Shown here: positions 42,802 to 52,825 of the stretch, piece after piece
Layout: each line of letters opens with the position of its first letter
Numbering within the stretch: the first letter of the stretch is position 1
Assembly: GCF_018860155.1 (NCBI RefSeq)
Contig: NZ_JAHKNI010000007.1
Location: forward strand, 124,001-188,000
Origin: Nocardia albiluteola
Lineage (GTDB): Bacteria; Actinomycetota; Actinomycetes; Mycobacteriales; Mycobacteriaceae
Reading direction: 5' to 3'
Length of the DNA stretch: 64,000 bases
Translations under genes and position numbers: made by a program
The notes under the pieces: model-generated
What the model was told of the DNA's origin: nothing
What the model saw: only the letters and a program-made list of their open reading frames with translations
The model's database searches: none

Positions 42802-45800
42802 CTAGCCGGCCAGGCAGCCCGGGCCCAGCAGCGCCTTCAGATCACCCATCAGCGCCGAGGACGGCGACACCCGCAGGTTGTCGGCGACCTTGAGCAGCGT
42901 GGTCTTCTCGCGGGAACCCACGTGCCGGATGTGCACGTCCGCGGTGCCGGGGTGGCTGGACAGCACCCGCTTGAGGGCGCTGACCTTGTCGGGGGTGCAC
43001 AGGCGGGTCGGAATCGTCACCGCGAGGGGCTTCTCCATGCCGACCGCGGACAGGTCGGGCACCACCAGATCGTTGGCGATGAGCGAGATCCGGTCGTCGC
43101 GCGCGGAGACGCGCGCCTTCACCAGCACGACCGCGTCCTCGACGACATCCATGCCGTAGACCGAATAGGACTGCGGGAAGAACAGCACCTCGATGCCACC
43201 GGTCAGATCTTCCAACTGCGCCGAGGCCCACGGCAGGCCGTTCTTGTTGATGCGGCGGTTCACCGAGGCGAGGATGCCGCCGATGGTCACCTGGGCGCCG
43301 TCCTTGACGTCGCCCTCCAGGATCGTGGGGATGGGCGTATCCGCCTGTGCGGCAAGCACATGCTCGACGCCGTTGAGCGGGTGCCCGGACACGTACAGGC
43401 CCAGCATCTCCCGCTCGAGCGCCAGCTTGTGCTTGGACTCCCACTCCTCCTCGGGGACCTTCACATCGAAGACCGACGAGATGCTGTCGTCGCTGTCGTC
43501 GAGGCCGCCGAACAGGTCGAACTGGCCCATCGCCTCGGCCTTCTTGGTCGACATGACCGCGTCGATGGCGTCGGAATGCACCAGCAGCAGCCCCTTGCGG
43601 GGATGGCCGAGCGAATCGAAAGCCCCTGCCTTGATGAGGGATTCGGTGACCTTCTTGGTGCAGGCGACGGTGTCGATCTTGTTCAGGTAGTCGGAGAAGT
43701 CGGTGTATTTGGACTTCTCCTTGCGCGCGGCGATGATCGAGGCCACCACGTTCGTGCCGACGTTACGCACCGCGCCCAGCCCGAACCGGATGTCCGCGCC
43801 GACCGAGGCGAAGTTCTGCTCGGACTCGTTCACATCCGGCGGCAGCACGGTGACACCGAGGCGGCGGCAGTCGGACAGGTAGACCGCGGCCTTGTCCTTG
43901 TCGTCGCCGACGGAGGTGAGCAGGGCCGCCAGATATTCGGCCGGATAGTTGGCCTTGAAATAGGCGGTCCAGTAGGAGACCAGCCCATAGGCGGCGGCGT
44001 GCGATTTGTTGAACGCGTACCCGGCGAACGGGAGGATGGTGTCCCACAGCGCCTTGATGGCGGCCTTGGAGTAGCCGTTGTCCACCATGCCCTTTTCGAA
44101 GCCCTCGAACTCGGCTTCCAGGACCTCGGCCTTCTTCTTACCCATCGCGCGGCGCAGGATATCGGCTCGGCCGAGCGAGTATCCCGCCACCTTCTGCGCG
44201 ACGTGCATGATCTGCTCTTGATAGACGATCAGACCGTAGGTCTCACCGAGGATGTCCTTCAGCGGCTCCTCGAGCTCCGGATGGATCGGCTTGACCTCTT
44301 GGCGGCCGTTCTTGCGGTCCGCGTAGTCGTTGTGCGCGTTCATGCCCATCGGACCGGGCCGGTACAGCGCGCCGACGGCGACGATGTCCTCGAACGCGGT
44401 GGGCTGCATGCGTCGCAGCAGATCGCGCATCGGGCCGCCATCGAGCTGGAACACACCGAGCGTATCGCCGCGTTGCAGCAGCTCGAAGGTCGCCTGGTCG
44501 TCCAACGGCAAGGCGTCCAAGTCGATTTCGATGCCCCGGTTCAACTTCGCGTTGTCGATCGCGTCGCCGAGCACCGTGAGGTTGCGCAGGCCCAGGAAGT
44601 CCATCTTCAGCAGGCCGATGGCCTCGCAGGAGGGATAGTCCCAGCCGGTGATGATGGCGCCGTCCTGGGCGCGTTTCCAGACCGGGATCGCTTCGGTGAG
44701 CGGATCACACGACATGATCACCGCGCAGGCGTGCACGCCCGCGTTGCGGATCAGGCCCTCGAGACCCTTGGCGGTCTCGTAGATCTTCGCGATCTCGGGA
44801 TTGGACTCGATGAGGGCGCGGACCTCCGCGGCCTCCTTGTAGCGCTCGTGCTCGGGATCGGTGATGCCCGAGACCGAGATGTCCTTGGCCATGATCGGCG
44901 GCGGGAGCGCCTTGGTGATCTGATCGGCGATCGCGAAACCGGGCTGCCCGTGCAGCACGCGCGCCGAATCCTTCAGTGCGGCCTTGGTTTTGATGGTGCC
45001 GAAGGTGATGACCTGGGCCACCTTGTCGACGCCGTACTTCTCCGAGGCGTAGCGCACCATCTCGCCGCGGCGGCGATCGTCGAAGTCGATATCGATATCG
45101 GGCATCGACACGCGCTCGGGATTGAGGAAGCGCTCGAACAGCAGGCCGTGCGGCAGCGGGTCGATATTGGTGATGCCCAGCGCGTAGGCGACCAGCGAGC
45201 CGGCCGCCGAGCCGCGGCCCGGGCCGACGCGGATGCCGACCTCGCGGGCGTGATTGATCAAGTCGCCGACGACCAGGAAGTAGGCCGGGAAGCCCATCTC
45301 CAGGATGACGCCGATCTCGTACTCCACCTGGTCGAGATACTTCTGCGGCGGGCCGTCCGGGAAGCGGCGCAGCAGGCCCCGGCGCACCTCCTCGCGCAGC
45401 CAGCTGGCCTGGTCGTACCCCTCGGGGACCGGGAAGACGGGCATCCGGTCGCGGTGGGTCCAGACCTCCTCGTAGGACTGCACCCGCTCACCGATCAGCA
45501 CCGTGTTGTCGCAGGCGCCGGGCACCTCGGCATCCCAGATTGCGCGCATCTCGTCGGCGGACTTGAGGTAGTAGCCGCTGCCGTCGAATTTGAAGCGGGT
45601 CGGGTCCGAGAGGGTCTTACCGGTCTGAATGCACAGCAGCGCCTCGTGATTGGTGGAGTCGGACTGGTGCACGTAGTGGCAGTCGTTGGTGGCCAGCGCG
45701 GGGATGCCCAGCTTCTTGCCGACCTCCAGCAGACCCTGGCGCACCCGGGTCTCGATGGACAGGCCGTGGTCCATCACCTCGAGGAAGAAGTTGTCCTTGC

Positions 45801-46353
45801 CGAATATCTCCTGCCATTTGGCCGCGGCCTCGAGGGCCTCGCGCTCGTGCCCGAGGCGCAGGCGGGTCTGCACCTCACCGGACGGGCAGCCCGTGGTGGC
45901 GATGATGCCCTCGGCGTATTGGGCGATGATCTCCTCGTCCATACGCGACCACTTGCCGAGCTGGCCCTCGAGCGAGGCCAGGCTGGACAGCTTGAACAGG
46001 TTGCGCAGGCCGGTCGCGTTCTCCGCGACCATCGTCATGTGGGTGTAGGCACCCGAACCGGAGACGTCGTCACCCTTCTGGCTCGGATCGCCCCACTGCA
46101 CGCGCTTGGTGTTGAAGCGGGACTCGGGGGCGATGTACGCCTCGATGCCGATGATCGGCTTGATGCCCTGCTTCCTGGCCGAGTTGTAGAACTCCGAGGC
46201 GCCGAACATGTTGCCGTGGTCGGTCATGCCGACCGCGGTCATACCCAGCCGCTCCGCCTCCTTGAACAGGGGCGTGATCTTCGCCGCGCCGTCGAGCATC
46301 GAGTACTCGGTGTGATTGTGGAGGTGAACGAACGATCCCGGCGAGGCTGACAC
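42802..46353 (-). CDS. dnaE1: DNA polymerase III alpha subunit
   Basis: An 1183-aa replicase. The start is GTG 46353, seven bases after TAGAAT on the minus strand; it gives VSASPGSFVHLHNHTEYSML. A PHP domain (about 8-280) keeps its metal-binding histidines (HLHNHTEYS, MTDHGNMFG). In mycobacteria this domain gives proofreading. The catalytic Asp residues lie in PDIDIDFDD. A clamp-binding GQFDLF is near residue 945, followed by the OB domain. Much longer open frames on the other strand are shadows of its GC-rich codons. Confidence 0.97.
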   Translation of the reverse strand: MSASPGSFVHLHNHTEYSMLDGAAKITPLFKEAERLGMTAVGMTDHGNMFGASEFYNSARKQGIKPIIGIEAYIAPESRFNTKRVQWGDPSQKGDDVSGSGAYTHMTMVAENATGLRNLFKLSSLASLEGQLGKWSRMDEEIIAQYAEGIIATTGCPSGEVQTRLRLGHEREALEAAAKWQEIFGKDNFFLEVMDHGLSIETRVRQGLLEVGKKLGIPALATNDCHYVHQSDSTNHEALLCIQTGKTLSDPTRFKFDGSGYYLKSADEMRAIWDAEVPGACDNTVLIGERVQSYEEVWTHRDRMPVFPVPEGYDQASWLREEVRRGLLRRFPDGPPQKYLDQVEYEIGVILEMGFPAYFLVVGDLINHAREVGIRVGPGRGSAAGSLVAYALGITNIDPLPHGLLFERFLNPERVSMPDIDIDFDDRRRGEMVRYASEKYGVDKVAQVITFGTIKTKAALKDSARVLHGQPGFAIADQITKALPPPIMAKDISVSGITDPEHERYKEAAEVRALIESNPEIAKIYETAKGLEGLIRNAGVHACAVIMSCDPLTEAIPVWKRAQDGAIITGWDYPSCEAIGLLKMDFLGLRNLTVLGDAIDNAKLNRGIEIDLDALPLDDQATFELLQRGDTLGVFQLDGGPMRDLLRRMQPTAFEDIVAVGALYRPGPMGMNAHNDYADRKNGRQEVKPIHPELEEPLKDILGETYGLIVYQEQIMHVAQKVAGYSLGRADILRRAMGKKKAEVLEAEFEGFEKGMVDNGYSKAAIKALWDTILPFAGYAFNKSHAAAYGLVSYWTAYFKANYPAEYLAALLTSVGDDKDKAAVYLSDCRRLGVTVLPPDVNESEQNFASVGADIRFGLGAVRNVGTNVVASIIAARKEKSKYTDFSDYLNKIDTVACTKKVTESLIKAGAFDSLGHPRKGLLLVHSDAIDAVMSTKKAEAMGQFDLFGGLDDSDDSISSVFDVKVPEEEWESKHKLALEREMLGLYVSGHPLNGVEHVLAAQADTPIPTILEGDVKDGAQVTIGGILASVNRRINKNGLPWASAQLEDLTGGIEVLFFPQSYSVYGMDVVEDAVVLVKARVSARDDRISLIANDLVVPDLSAVGMEKPLAVTIPTRLCTPDKVSALKRVLSSHPGTADVHIRHVGSREKTTLLKVADNLRVSPSSALMGDLKALLGPGCLAG

Positions 46354-46669
46354 GGCTTGGATTCTAGATCGTGCCACCGACACCTGAATCCCGCCGCGCC
46401 GGTGCCGATCCGGACCCCTGACGTGGTATGGGGCACGCGGCCCGGTGACCTGCGTGGGCTCGGTGGGCCTCGCGCGACACTCCGGTTGCGCCGCGCCGAT
46501 CGGCCCGGCTCCGCGGCCGGGGAGGGGCGCCCGGCTCTCGCCGACGCGGAAATTGAGTGTGTGGGGAGCGGGGTTTGCGGGAATGATTAGATCTGCGCGG
46601 GGGCGTGGCGGCGATTCGGGTAGTGCGCTACGCAGGATTCGGAACCATATGGGGCGGGAGGATCGTGTT
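46354..46669. other. intergenic between dnaE1 and the DUF2235 gene
   Basis: The 316 bases hold the dnaE1 -10 box (TAGAAT on the minus strand, 46366-46361) and, at the other end, the GGGAGG ribosome site of the DUF2235 gene. Nothing else was recognised; in-frame extensions of the DUF2235 gene into this region lack coding character. Confidence 0.45.
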
Positions 46670-47842
46670 ATGAAACGACTGGTGGTGTGTTGCGACGGCA
46701 CCTGGGGAGCCGAGAGCAACCCCTCGGTGACCAACATAGTCAAGATCGCGGAATCGGTGCGGCTCAGTGCCACCGATACCGCCGGGGGCCCGATCGGGCA
46801 GCGCGTGTTCTATGTCGACGGTCCCGGCTCGCGAGGATATCTGGCCGACAAGTATCTGGGCGGCGCGTTCGGTCTCGGTGCGGATGCCGGGCTGTCGACC
46901 ATGTACTGGCAATTGGCGCTGAACTGGGAGCCGGGTGATGAGATCTTCATCTTCGGCTTCAGCCGCGGCGCCTATATCGCCCGGAGTCTGTCCGGGCTGA
47001 TCAACCGGATCGGGCTGCTGACCGCCGATGCGATGATCGACGGGGCGTTTCCGGAGGCGATGCGGATCTTCCGGCAGCGCAAGGATCATCCGGACGATCC
47101 GGATCCGGCGCAGTGGGCGCAGTTCCGCTCCGAGCACTGCCGCTGGCCGGTGCCGATGAAGTTCGTCGGCGTCTTCGATACGGTGGGTGCGATGGGTGTG
47201 CCCGGAATCACTTCGGGCCGTTACCGATTCCACGATCTGCGGCTCGCGCGGACCGTGCACTGCGCGCGGCAGGCACTGGCCATCGACGACCGGCGCCGGA
47301 TCTTCTCGCCCTGCCTGTGGGAGGTCACCGACGAGGCGGGGGTGACCCAGCAGCGGCCGGACCGGGTCAAGCAGGTGTGGTTCGAGGGCAGCCACACCGA
47401 CGTCGGGGGCGGTATGGCCGACAGCCGGCTCTCGGACCGGTCGCTGCGCTGGATGGTTCACGAGGCGCAGGGCCAGGGGCTGGAATTCGACGAGGACCGG
47501 CTCGAGGAGCTGATCGCCCGCGGCGCGACCGCGACCGGCCCGGTGCGCGCGCACGACTCGATGACCATGGGCTGGCGACTGCTGAATCTCGCCGCGCGGC
47601 TGCGCTATCCGCGCAGCACCCGGTTCTACCCGGACTCCTGGCGCCGCCTGGACGCACCGGAGGATCAGCGGGTGTCCCTGGCCTCGTGCGCGCAGCCGAG
47701 CGTCACCTACGATCCGCCGAACCTGAAGCGCTGGGCGGAACACTGCAACAACTGCATGCCCACCGAACCGACGGAGCACACGGCCGCACCGGCCGCGAGC
47801 CCCGCCGCAGCAACCGAGGCCGCGGTTCCGCAGCAGGTCTGA
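46670..47842 (+). CDS. DUF2235 alpha/beta-hydrolase
   Basis: A 390-aa protein starting MKRLVVCCDGTWGAESN with GGGAGG upstream. It is a DUF2235 protein: nucleophile elbow GFSRGAYIARSL (G-x-S-x-G), VFDTVGAMG, and WFEGSHTDVGGG with the catalytic His. The last 30 residues are Ala/Thr/Pro-rich. Some DUF2235 proteins are phospholipase effectors of type VI secretion, but no such system is near. In this genus it may be a cytoplasmic lipase-like enzyme. It has no signal peptide. Confidence 0.85.
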   Translation: MKRLVVCCDGTWGAESNPSVTNIVKIAESVRLSATDTAGGPIGQRVFYVDGPGSRGYLADKYLGGAFGLGADAGLSTMYWQLALNWEPGDEIFIFGFSRGAYIARSLSGLINRIGLLTADAMIDGAFPEAMRIFRQRKDHPDDPDPAQWAQFRSEHCRWPVPMKFVGVFDTVGAMGVPGITSGRYRFHDLRLARTVHCARQALAIDDRRRIFSPCLWEVTDEAGVTQQRPDRVKQVWFEGSHTDVGGGMADSRLSDRSLRWMVHEAQGQGLEFDEDRLEELIARGATATGPVRAHDSMTMGWRLLNLAARLRYPRSTRFYPDSWRRLDAPEDQRVSLASCAQPSVTYDPPNLKRWAEHCNNCMPTEPTEHTAAPAASPAAATEAAVPQQV

Positions 47843-47856
47843 GCCGGCCTCGGGGG

Positions 47857-48027
47857 GCTGTTCAGCGGACGAGTAGGGCGACCGGTAGGCGGGTGAACAG
47901 CTTCTCCAAGCGGACGCGCCCGGTGGATGTCGCAGCCCCCGTCGGTCGGTTGGGGAGCTGTTCAGCGGACGAGAAGGGCGACCGGTAGGCGGGTGAACAG
48001 CTTCTCCAAGCGGACGCGCCCGGTGAA
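47857..48027 (-). repeat. tandem near-duplicate of the treY 3' end
   Basis: 47857-47927 and 47957-48027 match at 69 of 71 positions with a period of exactly 100 bases; weaker similarity with one indel continues to about 47950/48051. The right copy is the end of treY. The left copy still encodes the final residues of TreY (LEKLFTRLPVALLVR and stop), with one of the two changes synonymous, but is not attached to any gene. Confidence 0.9.
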
Positions 48028-50373
48028 GGTGTGCCCCGTCAGCCGGTCGGTCCAGGTGCCCGCGGGCAGGTCCAGGGCCGCGTCGCCCCAGCCGTTCTCG
48101 GCCAGCCGGACGCTGTGCCGGGTGGCGGCGGCGATCAGCTGTGGCGGCTCGTCGGCGCGGCCGCGGGCGAACGCCACCAGATGCCCGGCGGTGTCGCCCG
48201 CGGCGAACAGCGGTGTGTACGTCCCACCGACGAAGCAGTCGGGCCGCTCGCGGCGCAGCCACAGCGCGTATGCCACGATCCACATCTTCACCGCCCCGGA
48301 GACGTCGGGTTCCGGTGTGCCGGTGAGCGTTTGCAGCATCGACAGGCGATGCCCGAAGTCGACCGGACGGCGATTGTCCGGATCGACGAGCGAATCCTCC
48401 CACAGCTCGCAGCCCTGATAGATATCGGGAATTCCGGGACCACACAGCTGTAACAGCTTCTGCGACAGCGCATCCGACCAGGCATGCGGGGCCAGCTTGC
48501 TCACCAGCGCGGACAGCTCCGCGCCGACCGGCCCGTCGATCACGGTGTCGATCCAGTTGTGCAGCGCCATTTCGAAATCGAGATCGGGCTCCTCCCAGGA
48601 GGACTTGGTACCGGCCTCGCGAACCGCCTTCTCGGCGAACAGGTGTAGCCGTTCCCGCAGGCCGGGCACCGCCGCGGCCGATCGCCCCTCCGCGGGCCAC
48701 ACCCCGAACATGTTCTGCAGCAGGAACAGTGCGGTCGCGCCGTCCGGCGGTGGTGCGATCGCGCTCCAGGCGATCACCGCCTTGGACCAGCGGTCCGCGG
48801 CCTGCGACAGCACCCCGATCCGGGCGCGCACGTCCTCGCCGCGCTTGGTGTCGTGGGTGGACAGTGTCGTCATGCCCGCGGGCCACCGCTGCGCCCGTTC
48901 GGCATTGGCGAGATGGAACTCGAGCACCGACCGCCCGAACCGGGCCGGATTGCCGCCCACCTCCTGCAGCGACACCAGCCGCGCGCCCTGGTAGTACATG
49001 GTGTCCTCGACCGCCTTGGCGGTCACCGCCCCGCCCACCTGATGCAGCCGCATCGCCGCCTCGCCGTTGACCGCGAGCGCGGTGGCCAGCACCGAGAGCG
49101 GTGCGTACAGCTCGCTGTTGCGCTTGCACACCTTCGTCACCACGGTGGTGACCGTGCCGGCCAGCGGCGAGTAGTCGGTGCGATACACCGGCATGAACGC
49201 CAGCACCTCGATGGTGGCGTTGGTCAGCGCCATGGTGTCGAAGGATTCGGCGTTGGCGTCGCGTTTGATCGCGGCCACCAGGCGGCGGACCTCGGGCGTC
49301 AGCATGGTCTCCGCCACCGCGCGCTTGATGCGGTGCTCGTTGTTGCCGATCCACGCGCCGTTGCTGCCGTGTCCGCAGAACCGGCGGGACAGCTCGGTGA
49401 GCACCTTCTCCCCGGACGGGTCGATCAGCACCCCGCCCAGATCCGCCAGCGCGTCGTACCCGGTCGTGCCGTCGATCGGCAGATTCGCGTCCAGCGGTTC
49501 GCGATTGGACAGCACCTTCTCCACCAGCAGCAGCCGGCGCGGTCCGATCAGCCGCCGCAGCCGCGTCAGGTAGGCCGCGGGATGGGCAAGCCCGTCCGGG
49601 TGGTCCACGCGCACGCCGTCGATCAGGTCGTGTTCGCACCAGGCGGCCAGCTCGCGATGGGTGATCTCGAAGACCTTGGGATCCTCCTGGCGGATCGCCG
49701 CCAGGCCGGATACCGCGAAGAACCGCCGGTAGGTGCAGATTCCGGCCTTCCAGCTGACCAACCGGTAATGCTGTTTGTCGTGGATCCGCAGCGGGTTCTC
49801 ACCGTCGGTTCCGGGCGCGATCGGGAAGCGCAGATCATGCAGCGCCAGCATCGGTTCCGGGCCGCTACGGTCGACCGTCAGCGCGGCGGGATCGTTCTCG
49901 TTCTGCAGCACCGGCAGCGCCAGCCGCCCACCCGCTCCGTTGCCCGGGCTCCAATCGATGTCGAAGAAGCTCGCATACTGCGAGTTGCGGCCGTGCCGCA
50001 GCACATCCCACCACCACGGGTTCTGCCTCGGATCGCCCACTCCCACATGGTTGGGCACCAGATCGACGATCAAACCCATACCGCGGCTGCGCAATTCATC
50101 GGAGAGGGCCTTGAGGCCCGCGGGCCCGCCCAGGGCCGGGGACACCGCGGTCGGATCGGTGACGTCGTAGCCGTGCGTGGATCCGCGCACCGCGGTCATG
50201 ATCGGTGACAAATACACGTGCGAGATGCCCAGCTGCTGCAAATATTCCGCGATCGCGCGGGCATCGGCAAAGGTCAGTGCGTCGGGGCGCAGCTGTAACC
50301 GGTAGGTGCTGCGGACGGCGGTCTGCCGGACCACCGGCATCGTGAGCGATTCTGGTGTAGCGAATTCTGTCAT
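47962..50373 (-). CDS. treY: maltooligosyl trehalose synthase
   Basis: An 803-aa GH13 enzyme with the TreY layout: STYRLQLRPDALTFADARAIAEYLQQLGI at the N-terminus, LVPNHVGVGD, nucleophile Asp in DGVRVDHPDGLAHP, acid Glu in LLVEKVLS, and TTLSTHDTKRGEDVRAR. It turns the reducing end of a glucan into a trehalose unit. The start at ATG 50373 is 36 bases after the treX stop; a second candidate, ATG 50340, would remove only the first 11 residues. treX and treY are on the same strand and probably co-transcribed. Confidence 0.95.
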   Translation of the reverse strand: MTEFATPESLTMPVVRQTAVRSTYRLQLRPDALTFADARAIAEYLQQLGISHVYLSPIMTAVRGSTHGYDVTDPTAVSPALGGPAGLKALSDELRSRGMGLIVDLVPNHVGVGDPRQNPWWWDVLRHGRNSQYASFFDIDWSPGNGAGGRLALPVLQNENDPAALTVDRSGPEPMLALHDLRFPIAPGTDGENPLRIHDKQHYRLVSWKAGICTYRRFFAVSGLAAIRQEDPKVFEITHRELAAWCEHDLIDGVRVDHPDGLAHPAAYLTRLRRLIGPRRLLLVEKVLSNREPLDANLPIDGTTGYDALADLGGVLIDPSGEKVLTELSRRFCGHGSNGAWIGNNEHRIKRAVAETMLTPEVRRLVAAIKRDANAESFDTMALTNATIEVLAFMPVYRTDYSPLAGTVTTVVTKVCKRNSELYAPLSVLATALAVNGEAAMRLHQVGGAVTAKAVEDTMYYQGARLVSLQEVGGNPARFGRSVLEFHLANAERAQRWPAGMTTLSTHDTKRGEDVRARIGVLSQAADRWSKAVIAWSAIAPPPDGATALFLLQNMFGVWPAEGRSAAAVPGLRERLHLFAEKAVREAGTKSSWEEPDLDFEMALHNWIDTVIDGPVGAELSALVSKLAPHAWSDALSQKLLQLCGPGIPDIYQGCELWEDSLVDPDNRRPVDFGHRLSMLQTLTGTPEPDVSGAVKMWIVAYALWLRRERPDCFVGGTYTPLFAAGDTAGHLVAFARGRADEPPQLIAAATRHSVRLAENGWGDAALDLPAGTWTDRLTGHTFTGRVRLEKLFTRLPVALLVR

Positions 50374-50408
50374 CTCGGTCTTGATCTCATCATGGCGTGC
50401 GTGTGGCT

Positions 50409-52616
50409 CTACATCGGCGCCCACGCGGCCCCCTCGGCGTGGGCGCCCCCGGCGCCCGGCGCGGGCGTGCCCGGCCCGGGCGCCGGGTCGGTCCGGCGCA
50501 GGACCAGTAGGCAACGCGCGGGCACCGGCACCACGGCGGTACTGCCGTAGTGTGCTCGGGCCCGCCCGGTGGGAGCCGAACAGTCCAGCGCCACAGACCA
50601 TCCGACGCCGAAGTCCGGTCCGGGCAGGGTGAAGTCGATGGGGCCGTCGTGGGCATTGAAACACAACAGGAACGAATCGTCCCAGATCCGCTCGCCGTGG
50701 GGTCCGGGCTCATTGATTCGCGCGCCGTTGAGGAAGACCTCGAGCGAGCGGCCGAATCCCGAATCCCAGTCCGCGGCGGTCATTTCCGCGCCGCCGGGGG
50801 TGAGCCAGGTGATATCGGGCGCCGCGTCCCGCCCGCCGCGGTCCGGATCGGAGGAGGGGCGGCCGTCGAAGAAGCGGCGGCGACGGAACACCGGATGCGC
50901 GGAGCGCAGCGCGAACGCCGCGCGGGTGAATTGCAACAGATCCGAATTCTTCTGCGCCAGTGACCAATCCACCCAGGACAGCGGGGAGTCCTGGCAGTAG
51001 GCGTTGTTGTTGCCCTGCTGGGTGCGGCCCATCTCGTCGCCGTGTAGCAGCATGGGGGTGCCCTGTGACAGGGCCAGGGTGGCGATCAGGTTGCGGGACT
51101 GGCGTTCGCGCAGCATCAGCACCTGCGGGTCGTCGGTGGGGCCCTCCACCCCGCAGTTCCAGGATCGGTTGTAGCTCTCGCCGTCGTGATTCTCCTCGCC
51201 GTTCGCCTCGTTGTGTTTCTCGCTGTAGGACACCAGATCCCGCAGGGTGAAACCGTCGTGGGCGGTGACGAAGTTGATGCTGGCGCCGGGGCGGCGGCCG
51301 GTGGCCTCGTACAGATCCGAGGAACCGGTGAGCCGGGAGGCGAACTCGCCCAGCGTCGCCGGCTCACCGCGCCAGTAATCGCGCACGGTGTCGCGGTATT
51401 TGCCGTTCCACTCCGTCCACAGGCTCGGGAAGTTGCCAACCTGATAGCCGCCCTCGCCGACGTCCCACGGTTCGGCGATGAGCTTGACCTGGCTCACCAC
51501 CGGATCCTGCTGCACCAGATCGAAGAACGTGGACAGGCGGTCCACGTCGTGCAGTTCCCGCGCCAGCGTGGCGGCCAGGTCGAAGCGGAAGCCGTCGACG
51601 TGCATGTCCAGGATCCAGTAGCGCAGCGAGTCCATGATCAGCTGCAGGGTGTGCGGGTGTCGCACGTTGAGACTGTTGCCGGTGCCGGTGTAGTCGACGT
51701 ACCGCTGCGGATCATCCTGTGCCAGACGGTAGTACGCCGCGTTGTCGATGCCGCGGAACGCGAGCGTGGGGCCCAGGTGGTTGCCCTCGCCGGTGTGGTT
51801 GTACACCACGTCGAGGATCACCTCGATGCCCTCGGCGTGCAGGGCACGCACCATCGCCTTGAATTCGGTGACCGCGGCCCCGGCGCGTGGATCGGCGGCG
51901 TATTCACAGTGTGGCGCGAGATATCCGAAGCTGTTGTAGCCCCAATAGTTTCGCAGCCCCTTGTCCAGGAGCATGCGATCGTGCAGGAACTGGTGCACCG
52001 GCATCAGCTCGATCGCGGTGACGCCCAGGCTCTTCAGATGATCGATCACGGCCGGATGGGCGATTCCGGCGTATGTGCCGCGTAATTCGCGGGGCACCCG
52101 AGGATGGGTCATCGTCATGCCCTTCACGTGGGCCTCGTAGATGACCGTCTCGTGGTAGGGCCGCCGCGGCGGACGGTCGTCGGCCCAGTCGAAGAACGGG
52201 TTGATCACCACGCCGGTCATGGTGTGCCCCAGCGAATCCCGGCCGTAGGTGTAGAGCGAGGGATCGTTGTCGAAGCGGCCCGCGAACGCCTTGCCGTACG
52301 GGTCCAGCAGCAGTTTGCTCGGATCACAGCGCAACCCGCGCTCGGGATCGTACGGGCCGTGCACGCGGAATCCGTAGCGCCGGCCCGGCGCGACGGCGGG
52401 CACGTAGGCGTGCCACACGTATCCGTCGACCTCTTCCAGCGGGATGCGGGCCTGGGTGCCGTCGCGGGCGATCAGGCAAAGCTCCACCCGCTCGGCAACC
52501 TCGGAGAAAACTGAGAAGTTGGTCCCGGCGCCGTCGTAGGTGGCGCCCAGCGGGTACGCGGCGCCCGGCCAGACGCCGAGCGGCGCTACGTCACCGAGGG
52601 CGTCGGGTGCAACCAT
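50409..52616 (-). CDS. glgX: glycogen debranching enzyme
   Basis: A 735-aa GH13 isoamylase-type enzyme, also called treX. ATG 52616 lies seven bases after TACTGT on the minus strand. A CBM48 domain (about 10-130) precedes the barrel with DVVYNHTGEGN, nucleophile Asp in DGFRFDLAATL, Glu in KLIAEPWDVG and FVTAHDGFTLRDLVSY. It removes branches so that TreY can act. Residues after about 700 are Pro/Gly/Ala-rich. It heads the treX-treY pair. Confidence 0.95.
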   Translation of the reverse strand: MVAPDALGDVAPLGVWPGAAYPLGATYDGAGTNFSVFSEVAERVELCLIARDGTQARIPLEEVDGYVWHAYVPAVAPGRRYGFRVHGPYDPERGLRCDPSKLLLDPYGKAFAGRFDNDPSLYTYGRDSLGHTMTGVVINPFFDWADDRPPRRPYHETVIYEAHVKGMTMTHPRVPRELRGTYAGIAHPAVIDHLKSLGVTAIELMPVHQFLHDRMLLDKGLRNYWGYNSFGYLAPHCEYAADPRAGAAVTEFKAMVRALHAEGIEVILDVVYNHTGEGNHLGPTLAFRGIDNAAYYRLAQDDPQRYVDYTGTGNSLNVRHPHTLQLIMDSLRYWILDMHVDGFRFDLAATLARELHDVDRLSTFFDLVQQDPVVSQVKLIAEPWDVGEGGYQVGNFPSLWTEWNGKYRDTVRDYWRGEPATLGEFASRLTGSSDLYEATGRRPGASINFVTAHDGFTLRDLVSYSEKHNEANGEENHDGESYNRSWNCGVEGPTDDPQVLMLRERQSRNLIATLALSQGTPMLLHGDEMGRTQQGNNNAYCQDSPLSWVDWSLAQKNSDLLQFTRAAFALRSAHPVFRRRRFFDGRPSSDPDRGGRDAAPDITWLTPGGAEMTAADWDSGFGRSLEVFLNGARINEPGPHGERIWDDSFLLCFNAHDGPIDFTLPGPDFGVGWSVALDCSAPTGRARAHYGSTAVVPVPARCLLVLRRTDPAPGPGTPAPGAGGAHAEGAAWAPM

Positions 52617-52825
52617 GCCCCCGACAGTAATGGGCGTTGCGGACCCGCCGGTGCGGGTGGTGCGGGAGTTGCGGCGCGGCACACATCCGCCGCGGCATCG
52701 GCGCCGGACGCGTTGTGCTCGCCTCGTCGCGACCGGGCCGGGTGCGCTTTGTTGCCGATCGGTGATCGACCTGCGCAAATGGCTGGAAAACGGCCCGGGT
52801 GAACGGCGCGTTCTATGGTGAGACG

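Noticed and set aside
42922..46350. Open frame of over 1100 codons on the plus strand
   Set aside because: It is exactly antisense to dnaE1, whose protein is fully recognisable; long antisense frames are usual in GC-rich coding sequence.
46628..49639. Open frame of about 1000 codons on the minus strand across the DUF2235 and treY regions
   Set aside because: It is out of frame with treY and antisense to the DUF2235 gene, is Arg/Gly/Pro-rich and shows no domain.
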